Source: Halalkalicoccus paucihalophilus
GTDB lineage: Archaea; Halobacteriota; Halobacteria; Halobacteriales; Halalkalicoccaceae
Direction of reading: 5' to 3'
Length of the DNA: 64,000 nt
NCBI RefSeq assembly: GCF_001593955.1
Contig: NZ_LTAZ01000003.1
Coordinates: 1 to 64,000 of the forward strand
In this document: positions 1-9,057 of the stretch, in pieces
How positions within the stretch are numbered: the stretch's first letter is position 1
Layout: each line of letters starts with the position of its first letter
Notes under the pieces: generated by a model
The model's input: only the letters and a program-made list of their open reading frames with translations
Database searches by the model: none
Told to the model about the DNA's origin: nothing
Translations under genes and position numbers: made by a program

Positions 1-1371
1 CATCCCGCCGCCACCACCGCCCTGGTTCTCCATCTGTTTCATCATCCGCTCCATGTCCATGTTGCCCTGGCCCATGCCCTGGAACTGCTTGAGGGTTCGC
101 TCCATCATCTTGTGCTGTTGGAGCAGTTCACGCACGGTTTCCTCGTCGGTGCCCGACCCGCGGACGATGCGCTCGATCTGGCTCTGACCGATCGCTCGCG
201 GGTGTTCTAGCTCCGCGTCGGTCATCGAGTCCATGACGAACTCGAAGCGGCGCAGTCGCTCCTGGGTGACGTCCATCGCGTCGTCGGGCAACTGGTCCAT
301 GAGCCCGCCGCCGAGTCCGGGGATCATGTCCATGATCTGATCCAGCGGGCCCATACGGTTCATCGCGTTCATCTGCTTTCGCATGTCGTGGAGCGTAAAG
401 GTGCCAGACAGCAGGTCCTCGGGGTCCCAGTCCTCCTCTTCCTCCTGGGTTTCTGCCATCGCGCGCTCGACGCGTTCGGTGAGCTGTTTCAGGTCGCCCA
501 TGCCCAGTAGGCGAGAAATGAAGCCGTTTGGCTCGAAGCGCTCGATGTCCTCGACCTCCTCGCCGGTTCCCAGGAAGGCGATCGTCGAGTCGGTCTCGTT
601 CACTGCGGTCAGTGCTCCGCCACCCTTCGCGGTCCCGTCGAGTTTCGTGATCGCCACCCCCTGAATGCCGATCGACTCCTCGAACCGGCGGGCCTGTTCT
701 TTCGCCCCCTGCCCGATCGCGGCGTCGAGCACCAGAAGCGAGCGGTCGGGCTCGACCGCCTCGCCGATCGCCTCGATCTCCTCGATCAGTTCGTCCTCCA
801 GGGCGTGACGACCCGCCGTGTCGACGATGTGGACGTCGGCGTCGGCCGTCTCCGCCATCCCATCGCGGGCGATCTGGACGGGATCGTCGGCGTCGGGGTC
901 GCCGTAGAACTCGACCTCGGCGCGTTCGCACATCTGTTTGGCCTGATCGTACGCGCCTGGCCGGAACGTGTCGGTCTGAATCACGGCGGGACGCAGTCCT
1001 TTCTTCGAGAACCACCACGCCATCTTCGCGGCGGTCGTGGTCTTCCCCGAGCCCTGCAGGCCCGCGAGCATGATCGTCTGTTCTTCGAGCGGGAGTTCCG
1101 TCGAGTCGCCGACGAGCGCGACGAGTTCCTCGTAGACGATCCGCAGGACGTGGTCGCGGGCGGTCGTCCCACCTGGCGGCTCCTCTTCGAGGGCGCGGGT
1201 CTTGATCGAATCGGAGAGCTCCATCACCAACGAGACGTCGACGTCGGCCTGTAACAGCGAGCGCTGGATCTCCTTGACGACCGCCTGTACGTCGTCTTCC
1301 GTGAGCCGGGACTTCCCTCTGAGGTCCTCCAGGGTCCCCCTGAGGGAGGTTCCGAGATCGTCGAGTACCAT
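1..1371 (-). CDS. srp54: Signal recognition particle 54 kDa protein (C-terminus beyond window)
   Basis: GTPase of the signal recognition particle: it binds 7S RNA and emerging signal sequences and docks ribosomes on FtsY at the membrane. The 457 visible residues show the helical N domain, then a G domain with P-loop [18 protein letters not shown] and [10 protein letters not shown], then a Met-rich M domain (repeated GM, MM and MDM near the end). The ATG at 1371 gives the usual start [11 protein letters not shown]. The frame is still open at base 1, in a Gly-rich tail ending GGGGGM, so only a short C-terminus is missing. The receptor gene ftsY lies about 9 kb upstream in the same orientation. 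Confidence 0.97.
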   Translation of the reverse strand, partial: MVLDDLGTSLRGTLEDLRGKSRLTEDDVQAVVKEIQRSLLQADVDVSLVMELSDSIKTRALEEEPPGGTTARDHVLRIVYEELVALVGDSTELPLEEQTIMLAGLQGSGKTTTAAKMAWWFSKKGLRPAVIQTDTFRPGAYDQAKQMCERAEVEFYGDPDADDPVQIARDGMAETADADVHIVDTAGRHALEDELIEEIEAIGEAVEPDRSLLVLDAAIGQGAKEQARRFEESIGIQGVAITKLDGTAKGGGALTAVNETDSTIAFLGTGEEVEDIERFEPNGFISRLLGMGDLKQLTERVERAMAETQEEEEDWDPEDLLSGTFTLHDMRKQMNAMNRMGPLDQIMDMIPGLGGGLMDQLPDDAMDVTQERLRRFEFVMDSMTDAELEHPRAIGQSQIERIVRGSGTDEETVRELLQQHKMMERTLKQFQGMGQGNMDMERMMKQMENQGGGGGGM

Positions 1372-1417
1372 TTACCCCGAGTAGACGACCCAGGCGCTAA
1401 AGGCTTTGTTCGTCGGG

Positions 1418-2989
1418 TCAGTGATCGCTCTCGTGGGGATTCACCTGGGTGCCGTAGTTCTCGGCGTGCTCGGTGTACTCGATGAACCGGGGTGCATCGG
1501 GGTCGAAGGGGCGCTCGAGGGACTCGAAGGCCTTCCTCTTGTCCCAGCCCTGTAGTTTGCCGACCGCGCTCCTGTCCTCCAGGTCGTGGTAGTCGAGGTC
1601 CGGTGCGGTCAGTTCCCAGGCGTCCATCCCGCGCTCGGTGCGGACGATCACACTGGAGTACTCGTCGCTCGATCCCACGGAACCGACGGTGAGGTCCGCA
1701 CAGAAACCCGTGAAATCGGCACACTCGTTACAGCCCTTGAGGGTGGCGTCGTGGAACTCCGTGACGTCCTCGCGCAGGACCTCCTCGCCCTCGTGGTCGT
1801 AGACGATCATGTCGCCGTGAAGCACGTCCATCTTCCCGATCCCCTCGGGGGAAATCCCGCGGCGCTCCTCTAGTTGCTCGCCGATGAGCTTGTGGTAGTT
1901 GAAGTTCTTCGTACACATCAGTGCGATCGTATAATCGATCGCGCGGACGCCCGCGTTCTGGCTCCGATAGTCCCACTCGAAGTCCTGGAGCGCGCGGATC
2001 CCCTCGACCTCGCAGGGCGTTCCCACGAGCGCGAGGCTCGCCTCCTCGAGGGGGACGTCGAGCTTTCCGGCCCACCGGTCGAGGTCGAGGTTGCCGAGCG
2101 CCATCGTCTGGTTGTAGAAACTCCCCGCGTTCGCGACCAGCTCCTCGTGGGTGGTCGCGAGGAAGCTTTCGGCCTTCCACGGTTCGTCCTCCGACTCGGT
2201 GGCGATCAGCGCGCCGTCGATCTCGCCGGCTTCGAGCAGGTGGCTGAGCACGCTCGTGACGACGCCGCCGTCCTGTGCATTGCGCTGCCAGGACTCGCCG
2301 ACCTTCGCGGAGAACTCGGTGATGGGGTCGCCCGCGCCCTTGACGTTGTCCTCGCCGCCCGTAACCACCCACTGGCGCTCGTATCGGAGGCCACCGCGAG
2401 GACAGAAGTCCCAGCACAGCGAACAGCCGGTACACATCTTCACCAATTCCGGCAGGTCGTCCTCGCCGATCCCGATCGAGTCGGAGGGACACGCGGCAAC
2501 ACAGGTCCCACACTGGATACAGCGTCCGTCGTCGATGACGGCGGTATCGAGCTCCATGAACCACGTCTTCTCGTCGGGTGTCTCGATGTCGTTCATCTCC
2601 GAACGAATCGAATAGGACGGGGTGTCGAGGTCGACACCCTCCGGCGCATTCACGCGCTCTGTCGGATCGCCCTCTAGAGTCTGGCTCGTTCCCTCGGCCG
2701 GCGTCGTGAACTGCAGGTCGCCGAGGCTTCCATCGGGGGCGACGTTGACCGCGCCGCCGCTGCCGTCGGCGGCCGCGTTCGAACCGCCGCCACAGCCGCC
2801 GTCCCAGCAGCCACACCCGTCGGTGGCGTGATCCGTGGTCGTTTCGCCCCCGTTCCCGTCGGCCCGCCGGTACCGGATCGGCTTCGCGTCCGGATCCGCG
2901 TTGGCGGGATCGCGCGCCCCACTCGTCGGCGGGACCCCCGTTCCCGCTCTATCGACATCGGGAACACGGGGGAGCGGCCGATCAGTCAT
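1418..2989 (-). CDS. FrhB-type coenzyme F420 dehydrogenase subunit with two 4Fe-4S motifs
   Basis: A 523-residue homologue of the F420 hydrogenase/dehydrogenase beta-subunit family (FrhB, FpoF, N-half of Fsr), which oxidises reduced F420 with FAD and passes electrons through Fe-S clusters. Two ferredoxin motifs are visible: CIQCGTCVAACP (Cys157, 160, 163, 167) and CTGCSLCWDFCP (Cys186, 189, 192, 196). The C-terminal FrhB domain follows, with LGTPCEVEGIRAL and GCNECADFTGFC. The first 140 residues are a low-complexity acidic extension containing a small Cys/Gly cluster, CGCWDGGCGGG (Cys59, 61, 66). Its ATG overlaps the end of the upstream sulfite reductase gene by 8 bases, so the two are co-transcribed and probably act as one enzyme. 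F420 as donor is inferred from family. Confidence 0.88.
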   Translation of the reverse strand: MTDRPLPRVPDVDRAGTGVPPTSGARDPANADPDAKPIRYRRADGNGGETTTDHATDGCGCWDGGCGGGSNAAADGSGGAVNVAPDGSLGDLQFTTPAEGTSQTLEGDPTERVNAPEGVDLDTPSYSIRSEMNDIETPDEKTWFMELDTAVIDDGRCIQCGTCVAACPSDSIGIGEDDLPELVKMCTGCSLCWDFCPRGGLRYERQWVVTGGEDNVKGAGDPITEFSAKVGESWQRNAQDGGVVTSVLSHLLEAGEIDGALIATESEDEPWKAESFLATTHEELVANAGSFYNQTMALGNLDLDRWAGKLDVPLEEASLALVGTPCEVEGIRALQDFEWDYRSQNAGVRAIDYTIALMCTKNFNYHKLIGEQLEERRGISPEGIGKMDVLHGDMIVYDHEGEEVLREDVTEFHDATLKGCNECADFTGFCADLTVGSVGSSDEYSSVIVRTERGMDAWELTAPDLDYHDLEDRSAVGKLQGWDKRKAFESLERPFDPDAPRFIEYTEHAENYGTQVNPHESDH

Positions 2990-4688
2990 CGGCGGCGATC
3001 CCCTTCGAGACGGGCGCGTCGGCCCCCCGCATCACCGTCCGCAGGCGGGCGTTATCGACGCGACGACACCACTCGTAGAAGCGTTCGTCCTCTTGGCGCT
3101 CCTCGGCGTACGCCGAAAACAGCTGTTCGAGCGCCGGGATGACCGCGTCGGCGGGAACGGCGGTCTCGACCCAGTCGAGAAACGCATTGTCGGTCCCGAG
3201 GCTGCCGCCGAGACCGAAATCCATCCCCTCGACGATGTCGTCGGCATCGCCGTCGCCATCGGTGTCCAGTTGGACCGTCTCGCCGCGGAAGCCGATGTCG
3301 GCGATCTGGGGCTGGGCACACGAGGCCGAACAGCCGCTCATGTGCATGCGCACCATCTCGAGGTCCTCGGGGGTCTCGATCCGCTCGTCTAGTTCGCGCG
3401 CCCACCGCCTGATGCGGTTCTTCGTCTCGATGATCCCGTAGTTGCAGAACTCGCTGCCGGTGCAGCCGACCGCCCCCCGCGAGAACGGGCCGGGATCGGG
3501 CTGGTAGTCGGCGGCGAAGGGCTCGGCGAGGAGGTCCTCGACGCGCTCTTCTGGAACGTGAGTGATCAGGAAGTTCTGATCCGTTGCGAGCCGGATCGAG
3601 GCCTCGTCGGTGCCGTACTCGCGGGCGGCGCGGGCGGCTTCGGCGAACTCCTCGCCGCCCATCCGCCCGGCGATCACGTTGAACCCGACGTAGTTCAACC
3701 CCTCTTCGCGCTGGTCGTGGACGCCGACGTGATCGCCCCGGTAGCCCTCGGTGAGGCCCTCGCCGCGCGTCGGGAGGTCGACCGAACACCGGTCGCGGAC
3801 GGCCTCCTCGAAGGCCGCGGGACCCATCTGCTGGACGAGATAGCGCATCCGGCAGACGCCGCGGTTGTGCCGGTCGCCCAACTCCTTGAACGTCTGGGCG
3901 ATCGCCCGGCAGAACTCGACGGCGTCCTCCGGGCGGACGAAGACGTCGAGTTCGGAGGCCATCCGCGGGCCGTCCGAGAGGCCGCCGCCGACGCGGGCGT
4001 GAAATCCGTAGTGGGGTTCGCCCTCGATCCCCTTGCGGGCGGGCACCAGTCCGATGTCGTTGATCTGCGACTGGGCGCAGTCATGCTTGCAGCCCGTGAT
4101 CGTCATCTTGAATTTTCTGGGCAAGTTCGCGTACTCGCGGTTACCAGTGAAAAAGTCTGAGACCGCCTCGATCACCGGTTGGGCGTCGAAACACTCGTGA
4201 TCGTCGAGACCCGCAGCTGGACAGCCCAGCACGTTTCGCGCGCCGTCGCCACAGCCCTGGATCGTCGTCAGGCCGACCGCCTCGTACCGATCCCAGATCT
4301 CGGGGACGTCCTCGATCTCGATCCAGTGGATCTGAACGTCCTGCCGGGTCGTGATATCGAGGTAGGCGTCACCCCAGAGTTCGTTCTGCTCGCTGCCGCC
4401 GTAGGCCTCGGGGGCGGTGGCGAAGTCGCGTGCGACCTCGCCGATCGTTTCGGCCTGTTCAGGCGTGAGATACCCCCCGGGAACCTTCGTGCGCATCATC
4501 AAGTAGCCCCGCTGGCGGCCGTGGGTGTACATCCCGGTCCACTTCATGCGCTCCCAGACGCCCTCGCCGCCACGCTCCTCGATCTCGTCGAACGAGAGCC
4601 CTTCTTCGGCGTACTCGTAGACGTCCTCGATGGCGTCCAGCGGGTGTTTCTCCTGTTTCCAGCGTTCTACTGCGTTCACGGCGGCCAC
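2982..4688 (-). CDS. Siroheme/4Fe-4S sulfite reductase-type protein (NirA/SirA family)
   Basis: A 568-residue assimilatory siroheme reductase (six-electron reduction of sulfite or nitrite). Duplicated ferredoxin-like half-domains are followed by the cluster ligands CTGSEFC (Cys409, 415) and CSASC (Cys453, 457). Putative anion-binding residues are Arg115 (TTRQ), Arg151 (ARNVLG) and the pair Lys192/Lys194 in RKFK. In characterised enzymes Lys-x-Lys here goes with sulfite reductase and Lys-x-Asn with nitrite reductase, so sulfite is the more likely substrate. A second Cys pair, GCKHDC (200, 204), follows. The start is a GTG at 4688 (another GTG lies at 4679). It is the first gene of a pair with the FrhB-like gene, which suggests F420H2 rather than ferredoxin as donor. 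Confidence 0.9.
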   Translation of the reverse strand: MAAVNAVERWKQEKHPLDAIEDVYEYAEEGLSFDEIEERGGEGVWERMKWTGMYTHGRQRGYLMMRTKVPGGYLTPEQAETIGEVARDFATAPEAYGGSEQNELWGDAYLDITTRQDVQIHWIEIEDVPEIWDRYEAVGLTTIQGCGDGARNVLGCPAAGLDDHECFDAQPVIEAVSDFFTGNREYANLPRKFKMTITGCKHDCAQSQINDIGLVPARKGIEGEPHYGFHARVGGGLSDGPRMASELDVFVRPEDAVEFCRAIAQTFKELGDRHNRGVCRMRYLVQQMGPAAFEEAVRDRCSVDLPTRGEGLTEGYRGDHVGVHDQREEGLNYVGFNVIAGRMGGEEFAEAARAAREYGTDEASIRLATDQNFLITHVPEERVEDLLAEPFAADYQPDPGPFSRGAVGCTGSEFCNYGIIETKNRIRRWARELDERIETPEDLEMVRMHMSGCSASCAQPQIADIGFRGETVQLDTDGDGDADDIVEGMDFGLGGSLGTDNAFLDWVETAVPADAVIPALEQLFSAYAEERQEDERFYEWCRRVDNARLRTVMRGADAPVSKGIAADD

Positions 4689-4846
4689 CCCCTGTAGTCG
4701 GTCGACACGGATTGATACTCGGTCACAATTCTCATGCGATGAAATCGGGAGCGCGACCTAAAGGTACCCCTATCAGGGCGAAGACTGTCACGGATACCGA
4801 TTAGCGGCGAGTACTGCTGCTAGCTGTGACACATGACGGCCAGTTG

Positions 4847-4861
4847 CCCGGCGACGCCGGG
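4847..4861 (-). terminator. Short GC hairpin after the 640-residue membrane gene
   Basis: CCCGGC-GAC-GCCGGG forms a 6-bp stem with a 3-base loop a few bases beyond the stop codon at 4868, in the position expected for a transcript end. There is no long T run, so this is only a candidate. Confidence 0.3.
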
Positions 4862-4867
4862 GCGTGA

Positions 4868-6790
4868 TCAGCGCTCACAGAGCGTGACATCCCCGTTGTC
4901 GTAGCCGATCGAACGGGTACCACACATCTCCTCGATGGAGGTCTGGCGGACGTGGTTCCGACCGTCGGCGGTGTCGAACTGAGGGGCACCCTCGCGCTGG
5001 TAGTCGCGGTAGACGATCGTCTCGTGGTCGGGTGGTTCGCCGTCGACGGTGGCCGAGGTGAAACGCTCTTCGCCCCCGTAGCGGTTCAGAACGCTGGTGT
5101 AGGGGCTATCGCTGTAGATGGGGTTCTCGGCGCTACTCTCGGTCGTCTCGACGAGCGTCTCCATCGCCGTCACCTCCGCCTGCGTGTAGCCATAGCGGAT
5201 GTTCTGCTCGGGGAAGGCGGGAGCGTCCTGTGTCGCGTCGCTATTCAGTACCATGCCGCCGGAGAAGACGAGCGCGAAGACGAGAACGACCGCCGCGAGC
5301 AGTTGGGGCGAGCAGTCCCGACGCAGCCGGTCGAACCCGACGGCGGTGAGGATCGCCATCACCGCATAGAGGAACGCGAACCACCGTCCGGGCAGGAAGT
5401 TGCGCAGACCAAAGAGCGGCGGAACGACCGTAAAGACCACCATGATCAGCGCGGCGACGATCAGCGTGAGTCCTGACTGGCTCGTGCGCTCTCGCCCGAG
5501 GAGATAGAGGCTGCCGACGACGGTCCCGAACAAGAAGAGGAGGAACCCGGTCTGGTCGATCAACGGGATGACGGTCCCCCCGAGGAACGATCCGGGCTCG
5601 CCGCCGCCCGCACCCGCGGCCGCGGCACCGCCGCGGTCGAACAGTCCGCTGCCCTCGATCGATCCCCATAGCACCACGAGGACCGCCTCGGTGAACGTCC
5701 GATCGCCCCACGGGGTCATGCTCCAGACCAGCATGAGCAACCCGAGTGCGAACGCCGAATACCCGTGGACGCTGTGGATGCGGATCGAGTAGCCGTCCTC
5801 GGAGAGGAGCCGTTGTCGGAGTTGGCCGGCGCTCAAGACGATCTGTGCGAGCGACCCGGCACCGAACAGCACGACCATGATGAACGCCGAGACCTGGTGG
5901 GTGAGCGCCATCGCGAACATGAACCCGATCAGCAGGGCGACCTCGGCGGGGCGGGGCCCGTGTTGTTGGATCCGGACGAACAGCAACAGGATCGCGAGGA
6001 AGACCACCAGTCCCAGACTCGTCGGAATGAGGTGGATCGACCAGACCACGACGAAGTCGCTGATCGAGTAGGCCGCCGTGGCGAAGACCGCCCAGCGCGG
6101 GTCGACGAACCGGACGGCCGTCAGGTAGACCAGCAGGCTCACGACGGCCATCACGACGCCGATCGAGCCGAAGAGCGCGAGACGTGGCGTGACACCGGTG
6201 AGAAGCGTCGTCGCGGCGACTACGAGGTGGTAGAACGGCGCGGCGCTGTACTTCGTCCGCCCCATTCCCGCGATCGAACCGGTGTCGAGGATCCCCCGGA
6301 CGTACTGTGGCATATGTACCCAGACGTCGATCCCGACGTAGCCCGCCGATCCTAGGAGTCCGGCGAAACGGACCACGAACCCCAGCGCGACCACCTGTGC
6401 CAGCAACAGGCCGACCGAGAAATCACGGTCGGGTGTGAACGCGATCTGGACGAACACCAGCACCGAGAGGGCGATCGTGATCGCATAGAACGCGGGCCCG
6501 CGTCCGCCGGTCAGGAGCGACAGGGCTATCAGTCCGGTCGTACCGAGGAAAACGACGCCCGGGAGGGCGTAGACGACCGATCGGGAGACGGTCGCGACCC
6601 GATCGACCGACTGGGACCGCGTCGCGACCAGATAGAGCAGACAGGCGACCGCGAGCACCGGCGGGACTGTCCGCACCAGAACGTGGGAGAGGTAGAGGTT
6701 GAGCGGGATCAACAGCGCCGCGAGGAGGAGACCCCCAACTGCGCCGAGGGTCCCGAACCCGACCCGGTAGCCCCGGACGGAGAGATGCAT
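4868..6790 (-). CDS. Large polytopic membrane protein, possible GT-C-type glycosyltransferase
   Basis: A 640-residue protein with roughly a dozen hydrophobic segments over residues 10-500, then a soluble C-terminal part of about 120 residues ending in a Cys pair (EEMCGT and TLCER). Around residue 153 an extracellular-loop motif DVWVHMPQ with an acidic residue is followed by KYSAAPFYH; this layout recalls GT-C membrane glycosyltransferases, which use an Asp/Glu in the first outer loop. A flippase and a secreted beta-helix protein lie in the same 6-kb block, which fits a surface-polysaccharide or S-layer glycosylation role. The exact family is not recognised; function is inference. Confidence 0.6.
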   Translation of the reverse strand: MHLSVRGYRVGFGTLGAVGGLLLAALLIPLNLYLSHVLVRTVPPVLAVACLLYLVATRSQSVDRVATVSRSVVYALPGVVFLGTTGLIALSLLTGGRGPAFYAITIALSVLVFVQIAFTPDRDFSVGLLLAQVVALGFVVRFAGLLGSAGYVGIDVWVHMPQYVRGILDTGSIAGMGRTKYSAAPFYHLVVAATTLLTGVTPRLALFGSIGVVMAVVSLLVYLTAVRFVDPRWAVFATAAYSISDFVVVWSIHLIPTSLGLVVFLAILLLFVRIQQHGPRPAEVALLIGFMFAMALTHQVSAFIMVVLFGAGSLAQIVLSAGQLRQRLLSEDGYSIRIHSVHGYSAFALGLLMLVWSMTPWGDRTFTEAVLVVLWGSIEGSGLFDRGGAAAAGAGGGEPGSFLGGTVIPLIDQTGFLLFLFGTVVGSLYLLGRERTSQSGLTLIVAALIMVVFTVVPPLFGLRNFLPGRWFAFLYAVMAILTAVGFDRLRRDCSPQLLAAVVLVFALVFSGGMVLNSDATQDAPAFPEQNIRYGYTQAEVTAMETLVETTESSAENPIYSDSPYTSVLNRYGGEERFTSATVDGEPPDHETIVYRDYQREGAPQFDTADGRNHVRQTSIEEMCGTRSIGYDNGDVTLCER

Positions 6791-6877
6791 CTACGATACC
6801 CCCCTTCCGATCGGTCCCGAACTGCGCCGCTGATACCGTCCCCTCCCTCGCATCGCCCGCTCTTTCGGGCCCACCCG

Positions 6878-7020
6878 CTTTATTATGGCCGGGGTAACAT
6901 CGCGGCACGGTATATCGGCACACGATCACAGACCGAACTCAATTCGAAATCCGAAATCCGTCGAGAGAGGGTATGATAGGCGGTATATGGGGGAATTAAT
7001 CTCAACAAGAGTGAAAGAAT
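6878..7020. promoter_or_regulatory. AT-rich upstream gap of the membrane gene
   Basis: Between the membrane gene start (6790) and the beta-helix stop (7029) lie about 240 bases. They hold TTTATTATGG near 6880, which reads as a TATA-like box on the minus strand, and a short direct repeat GAAATCC GAAATCC near 6943. No open frame is convincing. Confidence 0.3.
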
Positions 7021-7028
7021 AGCGTTAC

Positions 7029-8381
7029 TCAGGGACCGAGATCGATTCGGTCGCCGTCGATCGTGGTCTCGACCGGTGCGCTGGTCTCGAAGTCGGTGAT
7101 CTCGCCCGTGAACGCGTAGGAGTCGGGTTCCCGGGTGGTACGGCCCGTTACCTTCGAGCCGTCGACCGAGTCGTAGTCGTTGATCGTACCCCCGTAGGCG
7201 GTGGATTTCTCGACCTCGCCCGAGACGGAAAGCTCGTAGTTCGCGGTCGAGCCACGGCCCGCGACGGTGAGTACGTCCCGGTCGGCGTTGGTATCGCCCG
7301 CGTCGTCCGTCTCGCGGGGATGGCCGACGTCCGCAGTCGGTTCGTCGGGTCCGAAGTGGTTGCCCGAGAGCGTGACCTCATCCCACCCGTTGCCGTCCGC
7401 GTCGTTGTGGTACTGGACAATGGGCGAGCCGTCGACGTACCGATCCGCGCCGGGATCGGTCGGATTGAAAAACCAGTTGTCGGCCACGCGAGCGCCCGAA
7501 CCGGGCGTGCCGCGGATGGCGATCGCCGCGGTCGCGTTCCCGCTCCGGTTTTCGACGAGTTCGAACGTGTTGTGGTGGACGTCGATCCGGTCGCCGCCAG
7601 GGGCGTGCATCTCGAAGCCGAAGATCAGGCCGTTCGGCCCCTGCAGGTTGTAGCGGGCCTCGTAGCTACAGCCGGCTCGACCGCCACCGGCGATACTGTG
7701 GCGGTTGGCGTCGAAGTAGTTGTGCTCGATCAGCGGGTCGCCCCGATAGACGACGACGCCGTAACCCAACCTTCCATCATGTTGTCGTGGATCGAGCAGT
7801 GGTGGACGTGGGCCGCGCTGTCCAGCGGATCCGAGCCGTGGCGACCGATCCCGATCGCGGCGTGGGTCCAGCCGTAGAGTTCGCAGTTGTCGATCTCGCA
7901 GTCGGCGTACGCCCGCAGCGCCAGCGAGTCGTTGTCCCAGGCGTTCCCCGCGGGATCGTAGTAACCGACGTGGTGGCCCCGAAACCGCAGGCCCGTGATC
8001 CGCACGCCCGCCTCGTATATCTGGAAGAGTCGCGAGGCGCGTTCGTCGGCGGTGATCAGCGCGCCCGATAACCCGTTCCGGCCGCGCCCGCTGGCGAGGG
8101 TCACATCGCCCGGAATCGTGATCCGATGGACGCTCAGGTCGATGACCGCGTCGTCGCCACGTAGATCGTCTTCGATCCCCCGTCGAGCGCCGAGAGCAGT
8201 TCCTCGCGCGTCGAGACGACGACGTCGGCCTCCTCGGGCGAGACCGTCCGGTCATAGCCCTCGCCGCCGCCTACTTCCCCGCTCGGCGCTGGGTCCTCAC
8301 GTGCCATGACTGGGGTGGACCCACACCGACCGCGCTCGCGGCGGCCGTGAGTCCGAGCGTGAGATAGGCGCGACGCCCCAT
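7029..8381 (-). pseudogene. Secreted right-handed beta-helix protein, broken by three frameshifts
   Basis: Starting at ATG 8381 the reading begins MGRRAYLTLGLTAAASAVG, a Tat/Sec-like signal. It then continues in a second frame (MAREDPAPSGEVG through STREELLSALDGG to about 8158), a third frame (VIDLSVHRITIPGDVTLASG through HHCSIHDNMMEG to about 7768) and a fourth stretch (GYGVVVYRGDPLIEHNYFD to the stop at 7029). Read together they give about 450 residues of a parallel beta-helix (CEIDNCELYGW, HVHHCSIHDN, IDVHHNTFELVENRSG), the fold of NosD and pectate-lyase-type proteins. Each junction is repaired by adding one G:C in a short run (near 8317, 8158 and 7768). Either a decaying gene or sequence errors; the substrate is unknown. 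Confidence 0.75.
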
Positions 8382-8405
8382 TGAACTGTCGTCCTGTCCG
8401 TGGTG

Positions 8406-8463
8406 CATGATTTCTAAATATATATTAATAATAAATTTTGTGTAATTAATCATGGATTATACG
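8406..8463. promoter_or_regulatory. AT-rich divergent promoter region
   Basis: A strongly AT-rich block (TTTCTAAATATATATTAATA and following) separates the beta-helix gene from the phosphoribosyltransferase gene. GGATTATACG at 8454-8463 is about 45 bases before ATG 8506, a fitting place for a TATA box with a short leader. Confidence 0.4.
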
Positions 8464-8505
8464 CACGGCCGGCAGACTTTTCGAGCCGGTCGGTCAGGTT
8501 CCGGT

Positions 8506-9057
8506 ATGGACCGGCTCGTTCGCTCGCTCGAGAGCGCGCCCGTCGTCTCACGCGACGGGTACGATTACTTCGTCCATCCCGTGACCGACGCCATCCCGGC
8601 GGTCGAGGCGCCGTTGCTCCGGGAGATCGCCGAGGGGATCGCCCGCGTCGCAGATCTGGAGGGGGTCGATCGAATCCTCACCGCCGAGTCGATGGGGATC
8701 CACCACGCGACGGCGCTCACCCTCGAAACCGAGATCCCCTTCAGCGTCGCCAGAAAGCGCTCCTACGGGTTCGAGACCGAGGTCGCCGTCCACCAGGAGA
8801 CGGGCTACTCCGAGGGTGAACTCTACGTCAACGGAATCGAGGCCGGCGACCGCGTCCTGCTCGTCGACGACGTCTGCTCGACCGGCGGCACCCTCCGAGC
8901 GCTGTGTGGGGCTCTCGTCGAACTCGGGGCGGAGCCGACGGAGGTCGTGGTTGTGATCCGGCGCGTGGGCGACCCCGTCGATCTCCCGGTGTCGCTCACG
9001 TCGCTGGTCGAGGTCGAGATCCGGAACGGGGCCGTCGTCGTCAACGAGACGCCCTAG
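8506..9057 (+). CDS. hpt: Hypoxanthine/guanine (purine) phosphoribosyltransferase
   Basis: A 183-residue purine salvage enzyme that joins PRPP to a free base in the cytoplasm. The PRPP-binding loop VLLVDDVCSTGGTLRAL is clear, as is the upstream ARKRSYGFETEV region typical of the archaeal HPRT-like branch of the PRTase family. The start MDRLVRSLESAPVV at 8506 is preferred over the in-frame ATG at 8452, because family members begin here and the longer version adds a basic, unrelated leader. Its stop overlaps that of the flippase gene on the other strand in a shared CTAG. Base specificity cannot be settled from sequence. Confidence 0.9.
   Translation: MDRLVRSLESAPVVSRDGYDYFVHPVTDAIPAVEAPLLREIAEGIARVADLEGVDRILTAESMGIHHATALTLETEIPFSVARKRSYGFETEVAVHQETGYSEGELYVNGIEAGDRVLLVDDVCSTGGTLRALCGALVELGAEPTEVVVVIRRVGDPVDLPVSLTSLVEVEIRNGAVVVNETP

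Noticed and set aside
128..1018. Minus-strand Arg-rich 296-codon frame
   Set aside because: Out-of-frame shadow of srp54.
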